Shown here one piece after another: positions 46,986 to 56,040 of a stretch of 64,000 nt of DNA. Below the pieces are notes generated by a model. The model worked only from the letters and a program-made list of their open reading frames with translations. It did not search any database and had not been told where the DNA came from. Positions within the stretch are counted from its first letter, which is position 1. Every line of letters begins with the position of its first letter. Both the position numbers and the translations under genes were made by a program. Origin of the DNA: Pseudarthrobacter sp. PS3-L1 (GTDB taxonomy: Bacteria; Actinomycetota; Actinomycetes; Actinomycetales; Micrococcaceae); the NCBI RefSeq assembly GCF_030063285.1, contig NZ_JASISU010000002.1, forward strand, positions 372,001 through 436,000, written 5' to 3'.

Positions 46986-47888
46986 ATGAACAGCTTCGAC
47001 GCAGACACCACACCAGGCGCCACGCCCGAACCTGAGAAGCTTCTGCTCCCGGTTCCAGAGGGTAAGCGCATCACCGTGATGCTCGCAGCGTTTGAGGGAT
47101 GGAATGACGCAGGCGAAGCAGCAAGCGATGCGCTGCGCTACCTCAGCAAATTATGGGACGGTAAGAAGGTCGCATCGATTGATGCAGACGAATACTACGA
47201 TTTCCAGTTCACCCGGCCATCTGTCCGCCGGACATCCTCCGGTGCCAGAAAGATCAAGTGGCCCGCAACACGAATCCACAAGGCGTCGGCACCAAACACC
47301 AACGTCGATGTGATTTTCGTCCAAGGAGCAGAGCCTTCCTACAAATGGCGTGCCTACACAGCTGAGCTCCTCCTCCAGGCCGAAAGACTCAACGTCGATT
47401 ACGTGGTGCTAGTGGGCGCCCTGCTGGCCGACGTGCCGCACACTCGACCCATCCCCGTCAGTACCACGTCTGATGACGCCCAGGTTCGGGAACGCATGAA
47501 CCTTGAGGCTTCCCAGTACGAGGGCCCCGTGGGTATTGTCGGCGTCCTCGGCGAGGTTGCCCTGCTGGCGGGCCTCCCGACCATTTCCCTATGGGCAGCA
47601 GTCCCGCACTACGTCGCACAGGCGCCTTCTCCCAAGGCCCAGCTGGCACTGCTTAATAAGATCGAAGAACTCCTGCAGGCTCCCATGGAAAACCATGAGC
47701 TCACCGAAGAGGCCGATGCCTGGGAGCGCGGTGTTGATGAGCTGTCGACCGAAGATCCCGAAATAGCCGCCTACGTCCGGCAGCTCGAGGAGGCAAAGGA
47801 CACCGTGGACCTTCCTGAGGCCAGTGGTGAGTCAATCGCCCGTGAGTTTGAGCGCTATCTCAAACGTCGCGGCAAGGACAAGAACTAG
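46986..47888 (+). CDS. PAC2 family protein
   Basis: A 300-residue protein of the PAC2 (proteasome assembly chaperone 2-like) family, with the signature MLAAFEGWNDAGEAASDAL near the N terminus and GPVGIVGVLGEVALLAGLP in the middle. The C-terminal 60 residues are acidic and helical. Bacterial PAC2 proteins have no settled function; the link to the eukaryotic chaperone is by fold. Its place 3 kb from the proteasome locus is suggestive but also found with mshC in related genomes. Confidence 0.88.
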   Translation: MNSFDADTTPGATPEPEKLLLPVPEGKRITVMLAAFEGWNDAGEAASDALRYLSKLWDGKKVASIDADEYYDFQFTRPSVRRTSSGARKIKWPATRIHKASAPNTNVDVIFVQGAEPSYKWRAYTAELLLQAERLNVDYVVLVGALLADVPHTRPIPVSTTSDDAQVRERMNLEASQYEGPVGIVGVLGEVALLAGLPTISLWAAVPHYVAQAPSPKAQLALLNKIEELLQAPMENHELTEEADAWERGVDELSTEDPEIAAYVRQLEEAKDTVDLPEASGESIAREFERYLKRRGKDKN

Positions 47889-47922
47889 CGTCGTTGCCGG
47901 CGCTGGCTCCTGCCCCACGCCC

Positions 47923-49206
47923 CTAGGCCGGGATGAGCTCAATGCCTAGCAGCGCGTCCAGTGCTTGAGCTATCTGCGCGGCCTGCGCCGCATCAGGTAT
48001 CGAGCCTGGGGAAACTCCAGCAGCCCATGCGTCCACTGCAGCAACAGCAGTAGGTGCATCAAGATCGTTGGCCAGCGCCTCCCTGATGGCCTGGACCACC
48101 GGAGCCGCTGAGCCTGCCCCGGTGCGGCCAAGTGCTGTTCGCCAGTTTTCGAGCCGCTCATTGGCAGCACGGAATCCTTCGTCAGTCCAGGACCATTCCG
48201 TGCGGTAGTGATGAGCAATGATGGCCAAGCGGATCGCTGCAGGGTCTTCGCCAGCAGCTCGCAGCCGGGACACCAACACCAGGTTGCCCTTGGACTTGCT
48301 CATCTTTTCGCCGTCCAGTCCCACCATCCCCGTGTGCGCATAGTGCTGGGCCAAGGGAACCCCTGTCAGGGAATATGCATGCCCTGCACCCATCTCATGG
48401 TGCGGGAACACCAGGTCAGACCCTCCGCCCTGGACGGTCATTGGCGAAGCAAGGTACTTCTGGGCGATGACTGTGCACTCGATGTGCCAGCCTGGACGGC
48501 CGTCACCAAGCGAGTCGCCATCCCAGCGGGGTTCTCCGTCACGCGCCACGCGCCACAGGAGAGGATCAAGGGGCTGTCGCTTTCCTGCCCGTCCGGGGTC
48601 GCCGCCCCGTTCGGCAAAGAACTCCAGCATGGCCGGTTCAGTCAGGCGCGACACAGAGCCAAGTGTCCACCCGCCGTCGTCGGCCGACATTTTTCCTGCC
48701 GCGTCGACGTCGTAGTACACATCACCGTCAGGTTCTCCATCCACGCCCGACACGCGGTAGGCCACACCGTCGGCTATCAACTTCTGGACGGCCGGAACAA
48801 TGTCAGGAATGCTCTCGACTGCTCCAACATAATGATCCGGCGCCAGGACGTTCAGGGCCTCCATGTCTTTGTGGAAGAGCTCAATCTGACTGGCTGCAAG
48901 GTCCCGCCAGTCAACGCCGGTGGCCGTGGCCCGCTCCAGCAGGGGATCATCTACATCCGTGACGTTCTGTACGTAGGAGACAGTTTCACCAGCGTCGCGC
49001 CAGGCTCGGTTCAGCAGGTCAAAGGCCACGTACGTGGCCGCATGACCCATGTGGGTGGCGTCATACGGTGTGATACCGCACACGTAGAGCGATTTGGCCC
49101 CAGAAATATCGAGGACCTGTTCACCGCCCAAGGTGGTATCGAAGAGGTGTACGGCCGGCATGGAGCCGGACAGGGCAGGAACGGGGCGGGACATCCAGGG
49201 TTTCAC
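47923..49206 (-). CDS. mshC: Cysteine:GlcN-Ins ligase, mycothiol biosynthesis
   Basis: Adds cysteine to GlcN-inositol in an ATP-dependent step of mycothiol synthesis. The 427-residue enzyme is a cysteinyl-tRNA-synthetase relative with a zinc/HIGH-type motif ([16 protein letters not shown]) and a KMSKS loop ([10 protein letters not shown]). It lacks the tRNA-binding C-terminal domain. The GTG at 49206 is chosen because TAGGCT lies six bases upstream; an ATG four codons on is an alternative. It indicates that this organism uses mycothiol as its main thiol. Confidence 0.95.
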   Translation of the reverse strand: MKPWMSRPVPALSGSMPAVHLFDTTLGGEQVLDISGAKSLYVCGITPYDATHMGHAATYVAFDLLNRAWRDAGETVSYVQNVTDVDDPLLERATATGVDWRDLAASQIELFHKDMEALNVLAPDHYVGAVESIPDIVPAVQKLIADGVAYRVSGVDGEPDGDVYYDVDAAGKMSADDGGWTLGSVSRLTEPAMLEFFAERGGDPGRAGKRQPLDPLLWRVARDGEPRWDGDSLGDGRPGWHIECTVIAQKYLASPMTVQGGGSDLVFPHHEMGAGHAYSLTGVPLAQHYAHTGMVGLDGEKMSKSKGNLVLVSRLRAAGEDPAAIRLAIIAHHYRTEWSWTDEGFRAANERLENWRTALGRTGAGSAAPVVQAIREALANDLDAPTAVAAVDAWAAGVSPGSIPDAAQAAQIAQALDALLGIELIPA

Positions 49207-49212
49207 AGGACA

Positions 49213-49218
49213 AGCCTA
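49213..49218 (-). promoter_or_regulatory. -10 element for leaderless mshC
   Basis: TAGGCT on the minus strand ends six bases before the GTG at 49206. Confidence 0.5.
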
Positions 49219-49221
49219 GTG

Positions 49222-50067
49222 CTAGGCGCTGATGACACCGAACCCGAGCAGCACGTACAGGGCAAGTCCGAGAAGTATCCGGTACCAGACAAAGAGGCGG
49301 TAGCTGTTGGTGGACACAAACTTCAGGAACCAGCCAATGATGATGTACCCGACCACAAATGCAATCACTGTTGCCAATGCCGTCTCAGGCAATCCGTAGG
49401 GACCTGTCAGGCCATCTGCTGACACCACTTTGTAGAGCTGGTAGAGGCCACTGCCAAACACTGCAGGAATGGCCAGCAGGAAGGAATACCTGGCCGCCGC
49501 TTCACGGGTGTATCCCATTAGCAGTCCTGCCGTGATGGTGCCACCTGATCGGGAGACCCCAGGAATAAGTGCCAGGGCCTGGGCCAGGCCATAGAAGATG
49601 CCGTGGCGGTACGTGAGCCTACTCAGGTCCCGTTCCTGCTTGCCGTAGGCATCCGCCACAGCGAGAATCAGGCCAAAGACGATCAGCATGGTCGCCACGA
49701 TCCACATGCTCCGGAAGACGGTTTCAATTTGGTCCTGGAAGACCAGGCCCAGGGCAATAATGGGGATGCTTCCCAGGATCACGAGCCACCCCATGCGGGC
49801 ATCTGGGTCCTGCTTGGATACCTTGCCCCGCAAGGAACCAAACCAGGCTTTGACAATGCGCACAATGTCCCGCCAAAAATAGACCACGACGGCGGTCTCC
49901 GTCCCCAGTTGCGTGATAGCTGTAAACGCCGCGCCGGGATCAGAGGCGTTGGGCAAAAACTGCCCAACAATGCGCAGATGGGCGCTCGAGGAGATGGGGA
50001 GAAACTCAGTCAGCCCCTGGACAAGGCCCAAGAAGGCCACTTCAAACCAGTTCACGGTAAAGACCAT
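49222..50067 (-). CDS. uppP: Undecaprenyl-diphosphatase
   Basis: Recycles the cell-wall lipid carrier by converting undecaprenyl diphosphate to the monophosphate. The 281-residue membrane protein (BacA family) has both signatures, [14 protein letters not shown] at the N terminus and PGVSRSGGT in the middle, and about eight hydrophobic segments. It is upstream of mshC on the same strand with only 15 bases between, yet mshC seems to have its own promoter. AGGG stands upstream of the ATG with loose spacing. Confidence 0.94.
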   Translation of the reverse strand: MVFTVNWFEVAFLGLVQGLTEFLPISSSAHLRIVGQFLPNASDPGAAFTAITQLGTETAVVVYFWRDIVRIVKAWFGSLRGKVSKQDPDARMGWLVILGSIPIIALGLVFQDQIETVFRSMWIVATMLIVFGLILAVADAYGKQERDLSRLTYRHGIFYGLAQALALIPGVSRSGGTITAGLLMGYTREAAARYSFLLAIPAVFGSGLYQLYKVVSADGLTGPYGLPETALATVIAFVVGYIIIGWFLKFVSTNSYRLFVWYRILLGLALYVLLGFGVISA

Positions 50068-50093
50068 ACGTCATGCACCCTGTGAATTCCCCG

Positions 50094-50099
50094 TAAGCT
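50094..50099 (+). promoter_or_regulatory. -10 element for the aldo/keto reductase
   Basis: TAAGCT ends seven bases before the ATG at 50107; no ribosome site is visible. Confidence 0.4.
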
Positions 50100-50106
50100 G
50101 ACCTGC

Positions 50107-51051
50107 ATGCAGCAGCGTTATGTCGGGAACAGCGGGTTCCGTGTATCCACCCTTTCACTCGGAACAATGACCTGGTCCCGCGGCACGGATGACCACGAGG
50201 CCGCAGCCCAGCTAAAGTCCTTTGTTTCTGCCGGTGGAACCCTGTTGGACACGGCGGCAGGGTATGCGGACGGCGCTGCGGAAGCACTTCTTGGCTCGTT
50301 CCTGGGTGACCTCGTCTCGCGCACGGAAGTCTCCGTTTCCTCAAAGGCGGGGCTTACCCTTACGAAGGGTCGGCGGAGGGTGGATACCTCGCGGCACGCC
50401 ATGCTGAACAGCCTTGACGCCAGCCTGGCCCGGCTCCGAACGGACTATGTCGATATCTGGTTCGCCGAAGGCTGGGACCCCAATGTCCCCCTCGATGAGA
50501 CACTGTCCGCTCTCGACCTGGCGCTAAGCACTGGCCGGGCCCGTTATGTGGGCATCTCAAACTTCACTGGCTGGCAGGCTGCGAAGGCAGCGGCGGTGGC
50601 CGGATTCCCGCTGGTGGCACACCAGAGTGAATACTCGCTGCTCCGCCGCCAGCCCGAAGCAGAAATCATTCCGGCCGTGGAGGATGCCGGCCTGGGGCTC
50701 ATGGCCTGGGCTCCCCTGGGCCGCGGAGTGCTTACCGGCAAGTACCGCGGCCAGATACCGGCTGACTCCCGTGGTGCTCAGCAGTCACTGAGCGCCTACG
50801 TGGAGCCCTATCTCTCCGATGCCTCAACACGGATCGTGGAGGCGGTGGTGATGGCTGCCAAGGGATTGGGGCGGAGCACCAGCGACGTTGCCCTGAGTTG
50901 GCTCATGGCGCGCGACGGCGTCGCAACGGCAATTGTGGGGGCCAGGACCCAGGTTCAGCTCAAAGAGATTTTGGACGCCAGACTTTCGCCACTCCCCCTT
51001 GAGATCACGCACGCCCTCGACGACATCTCGGGCCTCGTGAATGGCTCCTAG
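50107..51051 (+). CDS. Aldo/keto reductase family protein
   Basis: A 314-residue NADPH-type TIM-barrel oxidoreductase. Asp and Tyr of the catalytic tetrad are seen in LLDTAAGYADG and Lys in VSSKAGL. The fourth position, normally His in a LYQLHRWDP-like strand, reads DIWFAEGWDP, so Glu seems to replace His, as in the AKR1D steroid 5-beta-reductases. The cofactor site near the C terminus is conserved (AIVGARTQVQLKE). The substrate is unknown. It is divergent from uppP. Confidence 0.85.
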   Translation: MQQRYVGNSGFRVSTLSLGTMTWSRGTDDHEAAAQLKSFVSAGGTLLDTAAGYADGAAEALLGSFLGDLVSRTEVSVSSKAGLTLTKGRRRVDTSRHAMLNSLDASLARLRTDYVDIWFAEGWDPNVPLDETLSALDLALSTGRARYVGISNFTGWQAAKAAAVAGFPLVAHQSEYSLLRRQPEAEIIPAVEDAGLGLMAWAPLGRGVLTGKYRGQIPADSRGAQQSLSAYVEPYLSDASTRIVEAVVMAAKGLGRSTSDVALSWLMARDGVATAIVGARTQVQLKEILDARLSPLPLEITHALDDISGLVNGS

Positions 51052-51107
51052 CCCGGCTGCAACTGAGCTGATGATGGGCCACCTAGCTGACTAGCTGGCG
51101 TAATCGA

Positions 51108-51368
51108 CTACGTCTCCACAACGTCAAACTCTTCACCACCGGGTGCGAAGTCGTCGTCGTCGTCCTCTTCTTCGAAGAGTTGCATGGGAGTGACCTCGTT
51201 GTACCTCTCGTAGAGGGCGTCGTCGTAGACTTCGAAAGCATCAGCCAATCGGAAGAATGCCGACTCAACAGCGGGGTCGCCGTCGCCCCTGCGCACCGAT
51301 GCTGCTATAAGGTGTTCTTCCAAGGCAGATGTCAGGGATTCAAGCGCGACACGCGGATCGATGCTCAT
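51108..51368 (-). CDS. Small acidic conserved protein, function unknown
   Basis: An 86-residue protein, helical in its first 60 residues (VALESLTSALEEHLIAASVR; FFRLADAFEVYDDALYERY) and ending in a very acidic tail (EEEDDDDDFAPGGEE). I recall similar small proteins in Arthrobacter annotated loosely as primosomal, without evidence. TAGCGT lies six bases before the ATG. It is divergent from the DUF5703 gene, 39 bases apart. Confidence 0.7.
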   Translation of the reverse strand: MSIDPRVALESLTSALEEHLIAASVRRGDGDPAVESAFFRLADAFEVYDDALYERYNEVTPMQLFEEEDDDDDFAPGGEEFDVVET

Positions 51369-51374
51369 GGCACT

Positions 51375-51380
51375 ACGCTA
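51375..51380 (-). promoter_or_regulatory. -10 element for the small acidic protein
   Basis: TAGCGT on the minus strand ends six bases before the ATG at 51368. Confidence 0.45.
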
Positions 51381-51407
51381 GCCGGTTACTGACCAGAATG
51401 GAGAGCA

Positions 51408-51641
51408 ATGAAGGAACATTTTCTTAACAGCTCGGTCCACAGGGAACGCGATTATCTTCGTCATTACGAGTATCTCGTGATGACTGTCAGTCCCGACGAC
51501 TCCTTGGGTGAGGCCCGGCGTCGACTGGTGGAACATTCGGAGTACGGCAAGTGGGAGCTGGAGCGAAGCGTCCTGTACATCGGAGGCGGGCGCCGTTTCT
51601 GGCTCCGGCGCAGGGTCACCCAGGTTCAGCGGACAGTCTGA
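51408..51641 (+). CDS. DUF5703 family protein
   Basis: A 77-residue basic protein matching an actinobacterial family of unknown function: YEYLVMTVSPDDSLGEARRR in the first half and EYGKWELERSVLYIGGGRR in the second, ending in a run of Arg and Val. GGAGAG lies upstream of the ATG. Its basic charge opposite the acidic divergent neighbour is notable but no partnership is known. Confidence 0.8.
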   Translation: MKEHFLNSSVHRERDYLRHYEYLVMTVSPDDSLGEARRRLVEHSEYGKWELERSVLYIGGGRRFWLRRRVTQVQRTV

Positions 51642-51662
51642 CTAACGGCCGGACAGCCCCGT

Positions 51663-52820
51663 TCAGTCAGGCAGCGGTCCCAACCAAGCATTCGCCACTG
51701 TTCCGTGGGCCGACTCGTCGTCGGAGGGATGGAACATCCCAGCCAGGACATCACGGTATAGCCGCTCAAGCTCCGATCCACGGAAGTAACTGGAACCGCC
51801 GCTGACCCTGATGGCCTGGTCAACAACCTTCCTCGCGGTCTCCGTTGCGTGGACCTTGAGCCCAACAAGTTTGGGGAACCACTGCTGGCCATAATCTGTC
51901 CCAGCGTCAACGTCGCGGGCCACATGGATGATGTGCGGGTACAGTGCATCCATCGACATCGCCGCATCAGCGATCCGCCAGCGGATGTCTGGATCCTGTG
52001 AGTAGTCCAGTCCCGTTCTCCGCGACTGCCGTTTCTTGACATTCAGTACAGCTAGATCCAGCGCTCGTTCTCCCAGTCCGGTGTAGACGCTGGCGATGAG
52101 CGTCTCGAAACACGCGAAGATCGCAAAGGTCAGGGGATCCGAATTCGGCCCTACCGGGAGCTTCCGGAAAATCCTGTCCGCCGGCACCACCGCTCCTTCC
52201 AGGATTGTCGTATGGGACTGACTGGCCCGCATCCCAAGGGTGTCCCAGTCGTCAACAATCCGGTACCCCGGCGTCTCCCGCGTGATGAAACCGTGCACGA
52301 GTTCACCAGCACCCGTCCGCCCGGATGCGTTCTTGCCGAAGATCCCCAGTCGCGTCCACGCAGGCGAGAGGCTTGTGAAGATCTTTATGCCGTTGAATGA
52401 GTAGGCCCCGCCCGCCATCGGCGTCGCCACGGTGCCGGAATCAAAAAGCACTGCATCGTTACCTGCTTCGGAGTTGCCAAAAGCGAAGACCTCCCCCGCG
52501 GCGGCTTCCGTCAGCACGAAGTCCAACGAGGTGTCCCCTCGCGCCACCAAGATACGGGCGACGCCGGTCCACACCAGGTGCATGGTGATGGCCAGTGCGG
52601 TAGCGGGGGCAGCTGTAGCAAGCCGCCGCTGGCAGAGGGCCACCTCCTCAAGGCTCAAACCGAATCCGCCCTCCCCTGCCGGCACGAAGGCCCTGAGATA
52701 ACCGGCAGCAACAAGATCTGCCAGATCCTCGTGAAAGAACCGGTTATCGGTGTCGTACCCCGCGGCACGGGATCTGATACGTGCGAGCAGGACATCGGGA
52801 AGGATTTCCTCTGGCGACAT
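51663..52820 (-). CDS. Acyl-CoA dehydrogenase family protein
   Basis: A 385-residue flavoprotein with the three-domain acyl-CoA dehydrogenase layout: helical N domain (FGLSLEEVALCQRRLATAAP), beta domain with GIKIFTSLSPAW, and helical C domain ending in YFRGSELERLYRDVLAG. The usual catalytic Glu cannot be located with confidence, and the C domain (HATETARKVVDQAIRVSGG) resembles the flavin-monooxygenase or desulfurisation branch (DszC/HsaA-like). It may therefore be an oxygen-using member. AGGGA precedes the ATG. It lies 23 bases after the M20 peptidase gene, probably one operon. Confidence 0.8.
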   Translation of the reverse strand: MSPEEILPDVLLARIRSRAAGYDTDNRFFHEDLADLVAAGYLRAFVPAGEGGFGLSLEEVALCQRRLATAAPATALAITMHLVWTGVARILVARGDTSLDFVLTEAAAGEVFAFGNSEAGNDAVLFDSGTVATPMAGGAYSFNGIKIFTSLSPAWTRLGIFGKNASGRTGAGELVHGFITRETPGYRIVDDWDTLGMRASQSHTTILEGAVVPADRIFRKLPVGPNSDPLTFAIFACFETLIASVYTGLGERALDLAVLNVKKRQSRRTGLDYSQDPDIRWRIADAAMSMDALYPHIIHVARDVDAGTDYGQQWFPKLVGLKVHATETARKVVDQAIRVSGGSSYFRGSELERLYRDVLAGMFHPSDDESAHGTVANAWLGPLPD

Positions 52821-52843
52821 GGTGGCGTCCCTGATGGTGCTGG

Positions 52844-54148
52844 TCAGTAGTTTGTGAGGAGAGTGTCCAACACGCGTGCACCAAATTTGAGCGAGTCGGC
52901 CGGTACCCGTTCGTCGACTCCGTGGAACATACCCGTGAAGTCCAGCTCGTCGGGCAACTGGAGCGGTGCAAACCCGTATCCGGTAATACCCAACCGGCTC
53001 AGGGACTTGTTGTCCGTTCCCCCGGAGAGGGTGTACGGGAGCACTGTGGCACCCGGATCCTGGGTGTGCAGGGCATCGATCATGGAATCCACGAGGTTGC
53101 CAGCGAACGGAACTTCAAGGGAGACATCACTGTGGATGGTGCTGACCTCAACACCTTGTCCCGCGAGATCCCGGACAATCTCCAGGACCTGCTCTGCCTG
53201 GCCCGGGAGGGTGCGGCAATCGATCAATGCCTCGGCTGACTCCGGGATCACATTGTGCTTGTAGCCGCCCTTGAGCAGCGTGGGATTGGTGGTGTTCTGC
53301 AGTGTCGCTCCGACAAATCGCGCCACGGTGCCCAATTCCCTGAGCAGGACCTCTGGATTGTCGGCGTCGAACTCAACGCCCGTGAGTTCCGTCACGCCGT
53401 CAAGGAATTGCCGGGTCGTGGGTGTGAGCTCGATTGGCCACTGGTATTGCCCAATCCGGGTGACAGCGCCCGCCAACCGCGTCACGGCGTTGTCCGTATT
53501 GATCTGCGAGCCGTGGCCCGCCCTGCCATGTGCAAGCAGTCGCAGCCAGGAAATACCCTTTTCAGCTGTCTGCAGGAGGTATGTTCGCTGCCCACCAATC
53601 GTTGCCGAAAAACCACCAACCTCGGAAATCGCCTCCGTGGCACCCTCAAAGAGTTCTGGACGGTGATCGACTGCGTACCGGGCTCCGTACGTTCCGCCAG
53701 CTTCTTCGTCGGCAAAGAAAGCGAAAATCAGGTCACGCTTGGGCTTGCGTCCCGTGCGGGCGAACCGACGCATGACGGAGAGGATCATGGCGTCCATGTC
53801 CTTCATGTCGACTGCTCCACGGCCCCAGATCAGCCCGTCCTTGAGCTCGGCGCCAAACGGGTCAACCGACCACTGTTCCTTCAGTGCTGGCACAACGTCC
53901 AGATGGCCGTGGACAACAAGTGCACTGGCCGTGGGGTCTTCCCCGGCGATACGTGTCACAACATTAGCCCGGCCGGGAGCCGATTCGAAGATTTCCGCTT
54001 CGAGGCCGACTTCAGTGATCAGCCCTGCGGTGTATTCTGCTGCGGCACGCTCACCGGGGCCTGATCCATCGCCGAAGTTTGAGGTGTCGATCCGGATAAG
54101 CTCCTGGCAGATACGAACAACTTCGTCTTCGGGCCGGATGTCAGTCAT
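52844..54148 (-). CDS. M20 family metallopeptidase
   Basis: A 434-residue di-zinc peptidase/deacylase of the ArgE/DapE/ACY1 group. Metal and catalytic residues are in VVHGHLDVVP, GAVDMKDMDA and FFADEEAGGT; a dimerisation domain separates them from the C-terminal zinc His (SGGTDNKSLSRLG region). It probably acts on dipeptides or N-acyl amino acids in the cytoplasm. The ATG at 54148 with CAGGAGT upstream is preferred over one six codons earlier. Confidence 0.88.
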   Translation of the reverse strand: MTDIRPEDEVVRICQELIRIDTSNFGDGSGPGERAAAEYTAGLITEVGLEAEIFESAPGRANVVTRIAGEDPTASALVVHGHLDVVPALKEQWSVDPFGAELKDGLIWGRGAVDMKDMDAMILSVMRRFARTGRKPKRDLIFAFFADEEAGGTYGARYAVDHRPELFEGATEAISEVGGFSATIGGQRTYLLQTAEKGISWLRLLAHGRAGHGSQINTDNAVTRLAGAVTRIGQYQWPIELTPTTRQFLDGVTELTGVEFDADNPEVLLRELGTVARFVGATLQNTTNPTLLKGGYKHNVIPESAEALIDCRTLPGQAEQVLEIVRDLAGQGVEVSTIHSDVSLEVPFAGNLVDSMIDALHTQDPGATVLPYTLSGGTDNKSLSRLGITGYGFAPLQLPDELDFTGMFHGVDERVPADSLKFGARVLDTLLTNY

Positions 54149-54228
54149 GTGAGACTCCTGATTCAAGGGGAAATGTGTCCTGGACCTCGTGTATTGATCC
54201 TTGCCCTCAGCCTACCCACTGACCCCGA

Positions 54229-54259
54229 TTGTTTGTTTCGGGAAAGTTCGTGTTAGAGT
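54229..54259 (+). promoter_or_regulatory. Promoter of tRNA-Leu
   Basis: TTGTTT occurs at 54229 and again at 54233, followed by an extended -10 TGTTAGAGT with TAGAGT at 54254-54259, about 65 bases before the tRNA. Spacing is 15 or 19 bases depending on the -35 used. Confidence 0.45.
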
Positions 54260-54324
54260 TTTTCTCGCTGCTTCGAAGAAATGCGAAACGCTTTACGGCA
54301 GGATCGCTCTTCGGAACACCACCT

Positions 54325-54407
54325 GCGCGGGTGGCGGAATGGCAGACGCGCTAGCTTGAGGTGCTAGTCTTCGAAAGAGGGTGGGGGTTCAAGTCCCCCT
54401 CCGCGCA
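54325..54407 (+). tRNA. tRNA-Leu (anticodon GAG)
   Basis: The cloverleaf can be folded by eye. The acceptor stem GCGCGGG pairs with TCCGCGC, discriminator A at 54407. The anticodon stem CTAGC/GCTAG encloses the loop TTGAGGT, so the anticodon is GAG. A long variable arm (class II) precedes GGGGGTTCAAGTCCCCC. CCA is not encoded. It decodes CUC/CUU. Confidence 0.97.
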
Positions 54408-54413
54408 CAGTCG

Positions 54414-54452
54414 GAAAAACCCCGGGAAATCAATGATTTCCCGGGGTTTTTC
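54414..54452 (+). terminator. Terminator of the tRNA-Leu gene
   Basis: Perfect 19-base inverted repeat (arms 54414-54432 and 54434-54452) with the right arm ending GGGGTTTTTC, so the stem itself carries the T-run. It lies 6 bases after the tRNA. Confidence 0.88.
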
Positions 54453-54560
54453 CCGTTAAGTCCGAACCATGCAGCCGGGTGCGCTCCCTGCATTCGCGAT
54501 GATTCGCTACAAGACCCAGGCGAACCTATCCCCATGATCAGTCATGCTCTTCTGCGGTGA

Positions 54561-54566
54561 TAGCGT
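54561..54566 (+). promoter_or_regulatory. -10 element for leaderless trkH
   Basis: TAGCGT ends seven bases before the ATG at 54574, which makes the upstream in-frame ATG at 54544 unlikely. Confidence 0.45.
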
Positions 54567-54573
54567 TTCGGCT

Positions 54574-56040
54574 ATGCACCTGAAGGCTTACCAGCGAAGC
54601 CCGCGTCCGGAACGCCGGAGAAATAAACCCAGCACACGAATTATTGAAAGTGCCGGAAGTATCGCGGCACTTTTCGGAACACTGCTGGGCGCCCTCGGCA
54701 GGGTCCTGAGGTTCCTCCTTCCCCGGCATCCTGCCCAGTGGATTGTCCTGGGATTCGCACTGGCAATCATCCTGGGAACTGGAACACTGATGCTTCCTGT
54801 CGCCAAAGCAGGGCCTGGTGGCGCAACGCTCCTGGAGGCCCTGTTCACTGCAACATCGGCAGTGTGCGTCACAGGGCTGATCACAGTGGATACGCCAGTG
54901 TTCTGGAGTGGTTTTGGGAAAGCCGCAATTCTGGTCCTGATCCAAATTGGTGGTTTCGGCGTCATGTCCTTCGGCTCGCTCCTGGGTGTACTGACGGCAC
55001 GGAGGCTGGGCCTCAGGTCAAGGATGCTCGCGGCTGCCGAAACAAAAAGTACTGGCTTCGGCGACGTTCGGCGTGTCCTCCTGGGCGTCTTCCGGATTAC
55101 AGTGATCGTCGAAGCTGCCCTGGCACTGATCCTGATGCTCCGTTTCATGGTGGGCTACGGCTACCAGCCAATGGAGGCGCTTTGGTACGGCATCTTCCAT
55201 TCCGTATCGTCCTTCAACAACGCAGGCTTTGCTTTGTATACGGACAACCTCATGGGCTTTGTGAGCGATCCATGGATCTGCCTACCGATCGCAGCTGCAG
55301 TTATTATTGGCGGCCTGGGCTTTCCTGTGCTCTTTGAACTGGGCCGGCAGTACCGGCGACCCATTCACTGGAGCATGAACACCAAGCTCGTGCTCTATGG
55401 CAGCCTGGTGCTGCTGGTGGGCGGAACCGTTTTCATCTCCGCCGCGGAGTGGAACAATCCCGCGACCCTGGGCGGTTTACCGCCGCAGGATCGGATCCTC
55501 GGAGGATTCTTCCAGTCCGTCATTACCCGCACAGCCGGTTTCAACAGTCTTGATATCGCTCAAATGCACCCAGTCTCCTGGATGGGAATGGACATTCTGA
55601 TGTTCATTGGTGGCGGTCCGGCAGGAACGGCCGGTGGCCTGAAAATCACTACTTTTGCGGTGTTGTTTTTTATTCTCTCCACAGAGCTCCGCGGGGGCAC
55701 TGCCGTCAATATCTTCGGCAAGCGCCTTTCCAGGGCAGTCCATCGCCAAGCCATTACCGTGGTGCTCTTGGCCATTGCCCTTGTTGTGACATCCACCATG
55801 TACCTCATGATCATCACCGATTTTGGCCAGGAAAAGATCATTTTTGAAGTGATCTCCGCCTTTGCCACAGTGGGCCTGTCCACGGGCATTACGGCAGGGC
55901 TCCCCCCTGCGGGCCAGGTGGTCCTGATCCTGCTCATGTTCATTGGCCGGCTCGGCCCGGTAACACTTGGCACAGCATTGGCTGTCCACAGCCGCCCCAT
56001 CATGTACGAATACCCGAAAGAGAGGCCGCTCATTGGCTAA
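54574..56040 (+). CDS. trkH: TrkH-family potassium uptake protein
   Basis: A 488-residue potassium translocating subunit of the Trk/Ktr family. It has repeated membrane-pore-membrane units with pore loops such as ATSAVCVTGLITVDT, SVSSFNNAGFAL, ITRTAGFNSLD and ATVGLSTGITAGL; the Gly in each loop forms the ion filter. A basic N-terminal tail precedes the first helix. The length fits KtrB/TrkH. It overlaps the TrkA-type gene by 8 bases, forming a two-gene uptake system. Confidence 0.92.
   Translation: MHLKAYQRSPRPERRRNKPSTRIIESAGSIAALFGTLLGALGRVLRFLLPRHPAQWIVLGFALAIILGTGTLMLPVAKAGPGGATLLEALFTATSAVCVTGLITVDTPVFWSGFGKAAILVLIQIGGFGVMSFGSLLGVLTARRLGLRSRMLAAAETKSTGFGDVRRVLLGVFRITVIVEAALALILMLRFMVGYGYQPMEALWYGIFHSVSSFNNAGFALYTDNLMGFVSDPWICLPIAAAVIIGGLGFPVLFELGRQYRRPIHWSMNTKLVLYGSLVLLVGGTVFISAAEWNNPATLGGLPPQDRILGGFFQSVITRTAGFNSLDIAQMHPVSWMGMDILMFIGGGPAGTAGGLKITTFAVLFFILSTELRGGTAVNIFGKRLSRAVHRQAITVVLLAIALVVTSTMYLMIITDFGQEKIIFEVISAFATVGLSTGITAGLPPAGQVVLILLMFIGRLGPVTLGTALAVHSRPIMYEYPKERPLIG

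Noticed and set aside
48208..49422. 404-codon plus-strand frame opposite mshC
   Set aside because: Antisense to mshC, whose HIGH- and KMSKS-type motifs are unambiguous; the antisense product shows no fold.
50068..50106. Leaderless promoter for uppP
   Set aside because: No TANNNT sits six or seven bases before the uppP ATG; only a loosely spaced AGGG was found.
53255..54064. Plus-strand frame opposite the M20 peptidase
   Set aside because: Antisense shadow; the minus strand carries the metal-binding motifs.
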